The position numbers and the translations under genes are program-made. A stretch of 64,000 bases of DNA from Verrucomicrobiia bacterium (GTDB lineage: Bacteria; Verrucomicrobiota; Verrucomicrobiia; JABWAM01): assembly GCA_020849895.1 (NCBI GenBank), contig JADZFN010000036.1, positions 1-64,000 of the forward strand, read 5' to 3'. Numbering within the stretch: the stretch's first letter is position 1; each line of letters opens with the position of its first letter. Below the pieces are notes generated by a model that was given only the letters and a program-made list of their open reading frames with translations, did no database searches and was not told where the DNA came from. Below are positions 17,625 through 24,977 of the stretch, one piece after another.

Positions 17625-18578
17625 TCAGAGGGCCTCCTTCAGGAGACGTCGCAGGGCGCGGGGTTCGGTGCGCATGTCCCAATTGAGCTTTCGCATCACC
17701 CAGTCGTCGCGACGGCTCCCTTTGAGCCCAAGCGCGACGGCCTGCGCCATGAGGCGCTTCGCACGATCTGCTTCCTTGCGGCGCTCGGACTGATTCCGGC
17801 TGAGCTTGAGACCCTGCTTTGCCAAGCTTCGTGTACGGTGGAGGGCCTTGATTCGCTGCCACCAGAAGTCACGTTGGTGATCCAGGCTCCAGTACGCGGG
17901 AAGAAAGATGACGGTGCCAAAGGGGGTAAGGTGGACGCCGACATTGAGGAGGACCGGTATGTCGCCTCGCATGCCGCGGAGGTTCCACCGGTGGCAGAAG
18001 TTCCTGAAGGCCGTGCGGAAACGAGTGCGTTCGCCATTCCAGTCCCGGTGCAGATTCATCCTCGGGTCCTGATCCTGCACGAACTCCTCGTAAATCATCC
18101 CGCTGGAGTCACGGTACTTCGCGACATTGAAGGCAGCCTTGATCTGGTTCCATTCCGAGGCCAACTCCTCGCTTTTCCGCCGTTCCTCTTGGACGACGGA
18201 AAACTTGTGTCTGGCGCGAACAAAACCGCTCTTGCTGTGCATGCGCGTTGCCGCCTCGTATTGTGCAATGACCGCCCGCACTTCCGGAGAAGGCGGCACC
18301 GAAAGAAGTTGAAGGACCAACCTCGTTTGAACATCCAGTGGCCTGCCCCGCCGCAGGTTCTTCGCAACATGGAGGCCGAACGTGTCGAGTCCGACCGGCC
18401 AGAGACAGGTCGGCGCCAACATCCATGCGCCGAGCTTTTCCAGAAGCGGGCAATCCGGATGCCTTCGCGCCCGCGCGGGCAGAAGCCGCAATGCTCGAAT
18501 CAGAAAAGCTTTGCCGGGAAAAACAGTGGAACGAGAGGCGCCTGCTGTTCGGATGGCCGGTCGAGAGCGCTTCGGCAT
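17625..18578 (-). CDS. Unknown basic protein of the integrative element (317 aa)
   Basis: I do not recognise a family. The protein is rich in Arg, Lys and Trp, with several Trp-containing motifs (FWWQRIKALHRTRSL, FCHRWNLRGMRGD). It has no signal peptide and no membrane segment. A helical, strongly basic C-terminus (SERRKEADRAKRL) suggests nucleic-acid contact, but this is only an inference. It is divergent from the excisionase-like gene across a 230-base region with a perfect palindrome, and is followed by the 118-residue gene. The ATG has AGG directly before it, so the start is not certain. Confidence 0.6.
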   Translation of the reverse strand: MPKRSRPAIRTAGASRSTVFPGKAFLIRALRLLPARARRHPDCPLLEKLGAWMLAPTCLWPVGLDTFGLHVAKNLRRGRPLDVQTRLVLQLLSVPPSPEVRAVIAQYEAATRMHSKSGFVRARHKFSVVQEERRKSEELASEWNQIKAAFNVAKYRDSSGMIYEEFVQDQDPRMNLHRDWNGERTRFRTAFRNFCHRWNLRGMRGDIPVLLNVGVHLTPFGTVIFLPAYWSLDHQRDFWWQRIKALHRTRSLAKQGLKLSRNQSERRKEADRAKRLMAQAVALGLKGSRRDDWVMRKLNWDMRTEPRALRRLLKEAL

Positions 18579-18616
18579 CCTCGCGAATTATCACGAAGAG
18601 AGAGGACCGGAATGAC

Positions 18617-18638
18617 CAACATTTGATGCCAAATGTTG
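18617..18638. promoter_or_regulatory. Palindrome CAACATTTG-ATGC-CAAATGTTG, operator-like
   Basis: Perfect 9-base arms with a four-base spacer between the divergent 317-residue gene and the excisionase-like gene. A dyad of this size in a divergent promoter region is what a dimeric repressor would bind. No matching regulator can be named from the sequence. Confidence 0.55.
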
Positions 18639-18809
18639 TCCTAACTTTTTCCGGGGTTTCTTTCCAAGATGTCCCCATGAAGCACGCGGAGCTTGTGACA
18701 CCCTTGGCAATCCATGACGCAAAGCGGGCGCGCTGAGAGCGCGTGCAACAGCTGCAACAATCACGATGCCCCATGCCGCTGAACATCAAGGCAGCCAAGC
18801 CTCGAAGCC

Positions 18810-19079
18810 ATGACGACAAAGCTGACCACCGGTGATCTCGACGACCTCACGATGAAGGCTCGAATCGCCGAGAATGCCGCGAGACTCACTTGGTTGAAGC
18901 CCTGCGAGGCGGCCTGCTACATGAACATCGGCGAATCCACCCTTTGGAAACTTCTGGCTGAGGGGACAATCCCCTCTTCGAAGGCCGGAGGCAACGTTCG
19001 CATTGCCCGAACCGACATTGATGCCTACTGGGCCAAACGGAGGCGAGGCTCGACGGCAGAGGGGGGCTGCGAGAAGTGA
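18810..19079 (+). CDS. Excisionase/AlpA-type helix-turn-helix protein (89 aa)
   Basis: A MerR-like HTH of the excisionase family spans ~residues 28-76: [20 protein letters not shown] followed by [25 protein letters not shown]. Such proteins bend DNA for prophage or integron excision or control integrase expression. Its last ~18 codons overlap, on the opposite strand, the 3' end of the tyrosine recombinase gene, so the two transcripts would be complementary there. The upstream region carries a perfect palindrome. Confidence 0.8.
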   Translation: MTTKLTTGDLDDLTMKARIAENAARLTWLKPCEAACYMNIGESTLWKLLAEGTIPSSKAGGNVRIARTDIDAYWAKRRRGSTAEGGCEK

Positions 19080-20158
19080 ATGCGTACCCTCACGGCCTCG
19101 GTCGCGAAATGCTGTTTCGCCAGATGATTCCCGTAAAGCCTCATGACGAGAATGCCGTTGTCGGTGTGCCCAAGCCAACCCGCAACGGTGGAAGCGCTAA
19201 TCCCTGTTTCGAGGCATTGTGTGGCGAAGTAGTGGCGGCAAGCGTGGAAGGTAAACCGTTGAACCTTCGTTTGATCACAAGCGGTGATCAGGGATTTTTT
19301 GGGGCAGTACTCAGTGGGGTTGCCCTTCTTGAGCCTATGAGTTTTTGGGAAAAGGAGTCCTTCGGGCTGACGCCGCACTTCAAGCCATGCACGGAGCCCC
19401 GGAAAAAGATCGACTTCCCTTGTCTTGTTCCCCTTTTCGGTGACCGTCAGGTGTCCCGCGTCAAAATCAATATGCTCCCATCGGAGGGTTCGAGCCCCTT
19501 GGCAGCGCAAACCACTCAGGCAGAGCAACTCGATAAAATCGGCGGCCTTCATGCCATCGGCGCCCGTAACACACTTGGGACCTCGGAGGTATGCGAGCAC
19601 CTTCGTGACCGCTTCCGTTGTCGGCACATGGACTTTCTTTGTGTTCGCTCTATACCGCTTGAGTTGGGAGAGGGGATTGGCCCAGATCCATCCTCGTTCT
19701 TTGGCGAGATCAAAAACCCTGCGGAGATGCGTCATGTCAACCTGGGCCGTCCTGCCAGAACACTCCAATTCCCGGGAGTCGAGATATTCCTTCAGTTGGG
19801 AGGGACGGATTTTGCTCATCCTGAGATGTCCCAGACGTTCCACTGCCTTGTTGAGATGACCTTCAATGCCGATCAACGTCTTTGCAGCCATTTTCTGGGC
19901 CACGACTCGCTTCTTGGCCAAGGATACCACTTCAGAGACGGCTTGGGGAAAAGTGGGGATGTCCTTGTGTCGTGCGACCTCGGAAGGAGCGGCCCCCAAG
20001 GAGAGACGGAAGTCGAAAAGGCGCGCGTTGGCAATGTCTCGGACCTTGGTTTTGAGGCTCAGCCGTCGAATGCGGCTATTCTTCTTGATTACGGCATAAT
20101 ATCGGCCAGTCTTTTTCCTGATGAACAGGTGCTCTGCCACTCTGGTATACTCGGTCAT
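19025..20158 (-). CDS. int: Tyrosine recombinase/integrase
   Basis: About 377 residues from ATG 20158 (an alternative ATG at 20185 adds nine). A core-binding SAM-like domain (~70-160) precedes the catalytic domain, which has the full residue set: R218 ([13 protein letters not shown]), K242, H305 and R308 (HACRHYF), H331 (LGHTDN) and Y342 (RLYGNHL). The gene begins about 145 bases from the 5' end of tRNA-Pro, a typical location for an element integrated at a tRNA. The reading frame is intact, unlike the neighbouring methylase fragment. No strong ribosome-binding site is seen for either start. Confidence 0.92.
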   Translation of the reverse strand: MTEYTRVAEHLFIRKKTGRYYAVIKKNSRIRRLSLKTKVRDIANARLFDFRLSLGAAPSEVARHKDIPTFPQAVSEVVSLAKKRVVAQKMAAKTLIGIEGHLNKAVERLGHLRMSKIRPSQLKEYLDSRELECSGRTAQVDMTHLRRVFDLAKERGWIWANPLSQLKRYRANTKKVHVPTTEAVTKVLAYLRGPKCVTGADGMKAADFIELLCLSGLRCQGARTLRWEHIDFDAGHLTVTEKGNKTREVDLFPGLRAWLEVRRQPEGLLFPKTHRLKKGNPTEYCPKKSLITACDQTKVQRFTFHACRHYFATQCLETGISASTVAGWLGHTDNGILVMRLYGNHLAKQHFATEAVRVRIHFSQPPSAVEPRLRLAQ

Positions 20159-20290
20159 GGTCTCAATCAATACCATCGGAACCATGGGATACAAGGAAAA
20201 AGCGTGATTTCGGGATACCAATATGGTATACCACTCAAAAATAGTCAGGGTGACAGCGAGAGCAGAATTACAGAATTTTTCAGAGTTAAA

Positions 20291-20387
20291 CCTCCGTCGG
20301 GTCGGGCCGTAGCGCAGCTTGGTAGCGCGTCTGCCTTGGGCGCAGAAGGTCGCGAGTTCGAATCTCGCCGGCCCGACCCGACGGAGG
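20291..20387 (+). repeat. 19-bp inverted repeat enclosing tRNA-Pro
   Basis: Bases 20291-20309 and 20369-20387 are perfect reverse complements. They comprise the seven acceptor-stem pairs plus 12 further pairs outside the mature tRNA (CCTCCGTCGGGT against ACCCGACGGAGG). The discriminator base is itself paired. In a precursor this would be an unusually long closed helix. Confidence 0.85.
20303..20376 (+). tRNA. tRNA-Pro (anticodon TGG)
   Basis: Folded by eye: acceptor CGGGCCG/CGGCCCG (7/7 pairs), TA at 8-9, D-arm GCGC-AGCTTGGTA-GCGC, anticodon arm TCTGC-CTTGGGC-GCAGA with TGG in the loop, T-arm GCGAG-TTCGAAT-CTCGC, and discriminator A at 20376. The 3' CCA is not encoded (CCC follows). Sequence flanking both ends is also complementary, extending the acceptor helix. 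Confidence 0.96.
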
Positions 20388-20716
20388 CGCGCGCGCCGAA
20401 GATCGTCGCCACACAAAAACGACGGCTTCGGCGGAGGGGATCGCACCAACCCATCCCCCCTCTTCCCTTCTCCTTTTTTCAACCCCGCGCCCCTCTTCGG
20501 CACTCCATGGCCTCTCTCGCCTTCTCGGAAACTCCTCCCCTCTCTTCCCCCCCTTTGGAGCGAAAAATATTTTCCGCGGCGCCAAACGGCACGAACTTGA
20601 GTTCGCGCAATTTCCCTTTTGCACAACCCTTCCCTGCTGTTTTCGCGAAGAATTCACTTTCCGAGATTGCACAGGACCGTAGTCGGCTTAGACTGCATGC
20701 GTCTCGCGGAACTCGC
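20377..20716 (+). promoter_or_regulatory. Leader region before the H-X9-DG pseudopilin
   Basis: 340 bases with no supported gene. The open frame through it gives Ser/Pro-rich, unprotein-like translation. A possible promoter is TTGCAC (20667-20672) and TAGACT (20689-20694) with a 16-base gap, 22 bases before the ATG. An AT-rich patch lies at ~20564-20574, and a small dyad GAACT-TG-AGTTC near 20595. Confidence 0.3.
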
Positions 20717-21502
20717 ATGTCGTCCCTAACCTTCACGTCTCCTGTTGTCGCCCGCCTCGCCTCCCGCGGCAAAGCCGCCTCTTCCCCTTCCCGATTCAAG
20801 CTTCAAGCTTCAAGCTTCTCTTTCACTCTCATCGAGCTCCTGGTCGTCGTTGCGATCCTCGCGATCCTCGCCGCGCTGCTGATGCCATCGTTAAAATCTG
20901 CACGCGAGACGGCGAAGGGCGTCCAGTGCATGAACAACCTCCGGCAACTCATGCAGGCGGAAATCCTATGGGCCGGCGAACACGATGGAAACTTCATGTT
21001 CCGAGATGAGAATCAAGTGTATAGGGACGAGTGGTTTGACAACACCTCGGGAACCCGTCCGTATTGGTTTGTTCTCATCCGGCGTGCTCTGGGAACGACT
21101 TGGGGAGGCGATCAATACAACACGCTTGCGACGTTCAACGGAAGGAATTCGATCGGGATGTGTCCCGGAAACCGGAACGGCGAAGCCTGGGATCCAGGGC
21201 CGTGGAACAGCAAGCAGTTGGGATTCGGCTACGGGATGAACTCGATGGTTTTGGGGACCGGTCCTAACGGTCAGTCCTACCGCTCCATGGCTGCGATCGC
21301 CAATCCGGCGAAGAAACCGGCCATCGTGTGTTCACGGATCATCCCTGATGCGGTTCGCGGATATGGATTCTACGCAGGCAGCACGAACCAAATGGCTTTC
21401 GTGCACAAGGGGCGTGTAAACGTGATCTTTGTGGATGGGCACGCGGACAGCATGAAACCCGCAGCGATCCACCCGCTCATCAATCTCGCAGCCGAAGACT
21501 GA
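20717..21502 (+). CDS. H-X9-DG type pseudopilin (261 aa)
   Basis: A leader of ~35 residues ends in [20 protein letters not shown], the prepilin methylation/cleavage motif (S|FTLIE with Glu5). The C-terminus has [13 protein letters not shown], where His-X9-Asp-Gly fits the H-X9-DG signature of PVC pseudopilins. Such proteins occur in many copies per genome and are presumed cell-surface or secretion-related pilins. The globular domain includes [13 protein letters not shown] and GYGMNSM. The start ATG 20717 gives a leader typical for these proteins. The large fused frame upstream is a shadow. A TTCAAGC heptamer is repeated three times in the leader. It is not linked to the gspDGF operon, which faces away. 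Confidence 0.85.
   Translation: MSSLTFTSPVVARLASRGKAASSPSRFKLQASSFSFTLIELLVVVAILAILAALLMPSLKSARETAKGVQCMNNLRQLMQAEILWAGEHDGNFMFRDENQVYRDEWFDNTSGTRPYWFVLIRRALGTTWGGDQYNTLATFNGRNSIGMCPGNRNGEAWDPGPWNSKQLGFGYGMNSMVLGTGPNGQSYRSMAAIANPAKKPAIVCSRIIPDAVRGYGFYAGSTNQMAFVHKGRVNVIFVDGHADSMKPAAIHPLINLAAED
20795..20818 (+). repeat. TTCAAGC heptamer repeat in the pseudopilin leader
   Basis: Three exact copies of TTCAAGC (20795-20815) followed by TTC. The unit is 7 bases, so gain or loss of one copy would shift the frame just before the mature pilin sequence. Confidence 0.8.
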
Positions 21503-21603
21503 TTTTCCTTCATCCGCTTCGCCCTGGGAAATGGAGGTTGCAGAAAACGGGCGCGCGGAATTTGTTTTGTCCTAAAAGCAAGAGTAGGTTCCTCTCGCCC
21601 TGC

Positions 21604-21942
21604 ATGTCCTACGAAATCTGGCATTACCTCCACCTCCTCGGCGCATCGCTCGTCTTTCTCGGCTACGGCGCCCTGCTGGCGCCTCAAGGGATTCGATCGG
21701 GCATGATGCTCACCGGCCTTGGCGCGGGAGCGAACCTCCTCTCGGGCTTTGCGCTGCTGGCCAAGATGAACCTGATGCATCCCGTCCCCGTGTGGGCGGG
21801 ACTTAAACTGCTGCTCTGGTGCGTCATCGCCGTCTTGCCGGTTCTCGCGAAACGCCGCATCTTGCCTGCGTCCACGGTAGTTGCCCTCGGAGCGCTCGTC
21901 GGCGCAGGACTCACCGGGCTGGGTTGGTTCAAGCCCTTCTGA
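21604..21942 (+). CDS. Small integral membrane protein (112 aa)
   Basis: Four hydrophobic segments are visible (~6-25, 33-53, 60-80, 90-108). Examples are LHLLGASLVFLGYGALL and LKLLLWCVIAVLPVL. The family is not certain; the layout is like small SirB-type or cytochrome-like membrane proteins, but no heme ligands stand out. I start at ATG 21604, after the upstream in-frame ATG at 21538 that would add polar residues. It precedes the sugar isomerase-like gene by 84 bases. Confidence 0.7.
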   Translation: MSYEIWHYLHLLGASLVFLGYGALLAPQGIRSGMMLTGLGAGANLLSGFALLAKMNLMHPVPVWAGLKLLLWCVIAVLPVLAKRRILPASTVVALGALVGAGLTGLGWFKPF

Positions 21943-22026
21943 TCGCGCGCGTTCCGGGAGGTTCGACCTCCACAAGTTGAAGGTTGCCGGCATGGCCTTC
22001 CGACGCCAAGCTCGCCGCCGCTCGCC

Positions 22027-22878
22027 ATGAACTCCCCTCGCCTTTCGACCGGCCTCTGCAGCGTCACTTTTCGGAAGCTTTCCGTTCAGGAAATTCTCGC
22101 GCTGGCGAAACACGCAAGTCTCGACGTCCTCGAATGGGGCGGCGATGTCCACGCTCCGCCCACGCTCTCCGCGGCGGAACTGCGGGAGATCGGCGCGCGC
22201 ACGCGCGACGCCGGCTTGCAGGTCTCCAGCTACGGCGCCTATTTTCGCATGGGCGAGACGCCGGAAGACGCGATCGGCCCCGTTCTCGACGCCGCCGGAC
22301 ACCTGGGGACTCCCGTCGTCCGAATCTGGGCGACCCGAACGCCCTCGGCCACGGCCACGCCCGAAGATTGGAAGCGCGCGCGTGATCTTGCGCGGCGTCT
22401 CGCGGACCGCGCCAAGGCTGCTGGGATGACGCTCGCCACCGAGTTTCATCGCGGATTTCTCACCGATACGGCGGTTTCCGCCGCGCGCCTCGCGCGCGAA
22501 ACGGATCACCCGAACTTCCGAAGCTTCTACCAGGTCTATCTCGAAACGGGATGCGATCTCCTGGCGGAATTGGAACAGATGCTTCCCTTCCTCGTCCACG
22601 TTCATGTTTACCATTTGGCCGGCGCGGAACGCCGGCCGCTTGCCGAAGGCGCGGCTCTCTGGATGCCGCTCCTGAAGAGGCTCGCCGAAGACTCCCGTCC
22701 ACGCGCCTTGCTGCTCGAATTCGTGCGGAAGGACGCCCCTGAACAGCTCGTCGCCGACGCGGCCACGTTGCGTGCGTGGGTCGCCGCGGCCGCGCAAGAG
22801 GCGTCGCCCTCCGCCCCAGCACCGAGCGACGTCGTTCGCCGACGTTTTTCGGAAAAAGACGCACGACGGGAAGGTTGA
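22027..22878 (+). CDS. Sugar phosphate isomerase/epimerase-like TIM-barrel protein (283 aa)
   Basis: The sequence fits the AP-endonuclease-2 / xylose-isomerase-like barrel: CSVTFRKLS, LDVLEWGGDVH near residue 40, VVRIWATR, LATEFHRGFLTD (metal ligands Glu/His) and FLVHVHVYH (His). Family members isomerise or epimerise sugars such as inosose or hydroxypyruvate. The substrate cannot be read here. It lies 31 bases before the glycosyltransferase gene. The last ~25 residues are low-complexity. Confidence 0.8.
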   Translation: MNSPRLSTGLCSVTFRKLSVQEILALAKHASLDVLEWGGDVHAPPTLSAAELREIGARTRDAGLQVSSYGAYFRMGETPEDAIGPVLDAAGHLGTPVVRIWATRTPSATATPEDWKRARDLARRLADRAKAAGMTLATEFHRGFLTDTAVSAARLARETDHPNFRSFYQVYLETGCDLLAELEQMLPFLVHVHVYHLAGAERRPLAEGAALWMPLLKRLAEDSRPRALLLEFVRKDAPEQLVADAATLRAWVAAAAQEASPSAPAPSDVVRRRFSEKDARREG

Positions 22879-22909
22879 CGCGCGCACGCGCGCGCCGCAC
22901 CTTCGGCTC

Positions 22910-24106
22910 GTGCGCGTCGCGGTCCTTCACCGTTCTCTCGAAGCGGAAATCCGCCACCTCGGCGAAGAAGGCGGCACCTCGCTCCAGCTCCTCCTCGCTT
23001 TGCGCGACCTCGGCGTCGAGGTTCTGGCCCTCACTCAATCGCCCCATCCGGAACGCTTCGCAGACGGAAAGATCGGCGGACTTCCTGCCGTCGTCTGGCA
23101 CGAAACACGGCGCGATCCAGGACTCGCTCTCCTCGACAAAGGGATCAAGCTCATCTATCACCACCGGAAATTGGCCACCGACACGCAGCGCGCCCGACGC
23201 GCCCTCGCGGAGCGCGGGCCGTTCGATGTCGTTTGGGCCTACAGCGAGGAGCCGGACGGTCTCGTGGCCGGCGTCCTGCGCGCACTCGGGAATCGCATCC
23301 CGCTCGTCATCGGCATCCAGGCGCTCCGCTACGGTTTTCAGGACGGGCGTCCGCATTTTATCGAAAAAAGGAGCCTCCAATTCGGCTTCCGCCGCGCCAG
23401 ACGGATCGTCGCGAACAGCCCCATGGTCGCGGAAGACCTCCGGCGTCATTACGGGGTTGCCCAGGAAAAGCTGACGTGGATCCCTCATAATCTCACCCGC
23501 CGCTTTCTTCGTTCGATCGAAGCGCCACAACTTCGGCGGAGTGGATCTCCAACTGTCCTTTTTCTCGGCGCGATCAACGAAAAAAAGGGAGCCGACGTTT
23601 TTCTCGATGCGGCGGCGCGGCTCTCGCGCGAACGCCCCGATCTCCTCTTTCGAATGATCGGTGGCGTCACCGATCCGCGCGCGGCGTGGTCGCGCGCCTG
23701 GGCGCAGCGCGTCGCGCGCGGCGGCCTGGGGCCGCGCCTCGCTCAACTCGGTCATCTCCCCCCCGAAAAAGTGATGGAGGAAATCCGCGCGGCGGCCGTG
23801 GTCGTTCTGCCCTCGCGAATGGACGAGTTCTCCCGCGCCGCCGTCGAGGCGCTCGCGCTCGGAACGCCGGTCGTGATGACGGAACGGATGGGGGCGGCCT
23901 TTTATCCCCGCCGCGAGGATTCGGGAGTCGTCGTCCCACCGGGCAACGCGGAAGCGCTCGCCTCGGGCATGCGCGAGGTGCTCGACAAGTCCGGCTATGC
24001 CGAGCGCGCCGCGGCGTCCGCGCGCGCCCTCGGCGACGAGCTTTCCCCGGAACGCGTCGCCGCGCAGTGGCGGCGAGCCTTGGGCGAAGCGGCAAACGGC
24101 GTTTGA
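22910..24106 (+). CDS. GT4-family glycosyltransferase (398 aa)
   Basis: A two-Rossmann (GT-B) layout with an N-terminal acceptor domain and a C-terminal nucleotide-sugar domain. The latter begins at TVLFLGAINEKKGADVFLDA and contains EFSRAAVEALALGTPVV, the GT4 E-x7-E signature, then a C-terminal helix. It would transfer a sugar to a surface glycan or lipid. I start at GTG 22910 (RVAVLHRSLE); the longer frame adds Arg-rich sequence not seen in the family. The neighbouring FkbM-type gene suggests a polysaccharide or glycolipid decoration pair. Confidence 0.85.
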   Translation: MRVAVLHRSLEAEIRHLGEEGGTSLQLLLALRDLGVEVLALTQSPHPERFADGKIGGLPAVVWHETRRDPGLALLDKGIKLIYHHRKLATDTQRARRALAERGPFDVVWAYSEEPDGLVAGVLRALGNRIPLVIGIQALRYGFQDGRPHFIEKRSLQFGFRRARRIVANSPMVAEDLRRHYGVAQEKLTWIPHNLTRRFLRSIEAPQLRRSGSPTVLFLGAINEKKGADVFLDAAARLSRERPDLLFRMIGGVTDPRAAWSRAWAQRVARGGLGPRLAQLGHLPPEKVMEEIRAAAVVVLPSRMDEFSRAAVEALALGTPVVMTERMGAAFYPRREDSGVVVPPGNAEALASGMREVLDKSGYAERAAASARALGDELSPERVAAQWRRALGEAANGV

Positions 24107-24138
24107 CGGCGGCGGCGACACGCCGTCAGAATCGGGCG

Positions 24139-24882
24139 ATGTTTCGCCGCTTCCTCCGGTCCCTCGCGTGGCGGGCGATGCCCTGGGCGGGTCTCACGCT
24201 GAATCTGTCCACCGGGATTTCGTTCCCGATCCGCACGCGGCAAGAGGCGCGACTCGTTCAGGAAATCCTTCTCGAACGGGCCTACCAACCGCTGCTCGAA
24301 GCGCTCGATCCGCCGCGCACGCTCGTGGACCTCGGCTGCAACGCGGGATTCTTCACGCTCTTCGTCGAGCACGAGCGCAGGCGACGCGCCCCGGCATCGC
24401 CTCCCGCACGCGGCCTGCTCGTGGACGCCAACCCGGACTGCCTGCGCCGCGCACGCTCCACGCTTCGCCTCAACCGCCTCGCGGATCGGTTCGATCTCGT
24501 GGACGGATTGATCGGGCCTCCCGGAGAGCCGATCGAGTTTCACATCAGCAAGGCGGACGGCCATTCCTCCGCATTCCACCGCTATTGCACCCGCCGCACG
24601 GTGCGCCGCACGAGCCTCGACCTTGAGGCCGAGATCACGCGACGTTTTCCGGACGGTGTGGACCTGATGAAGGTGGACATCGAAGGAGGCGAAAAATTCC
24701 TGTTGGAACACTGGGCCCACACCCTTCGCCGAAGCCGCGCGATCCTCCTCGAATGGCATCGCTTTGCCCTCGAAGGCGACGAGCTTGAACGGAGGATGCG
24801 CGAGCTTGGCTTTGAGCTGCGCCTCAAAGTCCAGGAGAGCGCGCATCAGGCCAACGTGTTATACGCCGCACGCCCCGTTTGA
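24139..24882 (+). CDS. FkbM-type methyltransferase (247 aa)
   Basis: The SAM-binding motif I is LVDLGCNAGFFTLF (residues ~62-75). LLVDANPDCLRRAR follows as motif II, and DLMKVDIEGGEKFLLEHW is the hallmark FkbM motif. These enzymes O-methylate sugars or polyketides. Beside a GT4 enzyme, sugar methylation is the likely role, which is an inference. The start is ATG 24139, 32 bases after the glycosyltransferase stop; the longer frame is a shadow. Confidence 0.88.
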   Translation: MFRRFLRSLAWRAMPWAGLTLNLSTGISFPIRTRQEARLVQEILLERAYQPLLEALDPPRTLVDLGCNAGFFTLFVEHERRRRAPASPPARGLLVDANPDCLRRARSTLRLNRLADRFDLVDGLIGPPGEPIEFHISKADGHSSAFHRYCTRRTVRRTSLDLEAEITRRFPDGVDLMKVDIEGGEKFLLEHWAHTLRRSRAILLEWHRFALEGDELERRMRELGFELRLKVQESAHQANVLYAARPV

Positions 24883-24925
24883 AATCGCGGCGGCAGCGAA
24901 TCCCCATCCTTCGCAAAACGCGCTT

Positions 24926-24977
24926 AGAGGGTGTTTGAAAATTCGACAGAGGGCAGGCCAATTTTCAAACACCCTCT
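24926..24977. terminator. Long inverted repeat between convergent genes
   Basis: Perfect 18-base arms AGAGGGTGTTTGAAAATT (24926-24943) and its complement (24960-24977) around a 16-base loop. It occupies the gap between the FkbM-type gene and the convergent GH4 gene, reaching the latter's stop codon, and could end transcription from both sides. Its form is also that of a dispersed repeat. Confidence 0.75.

Noticed and set aside
19076-20716. Plus-strand frame fusing the excisionase region, tRNA and pseudopilin
   Set aside because: It crosses a tRNA gene and the integrase on the opposite strand. Only the part from 20717 is protein-like.
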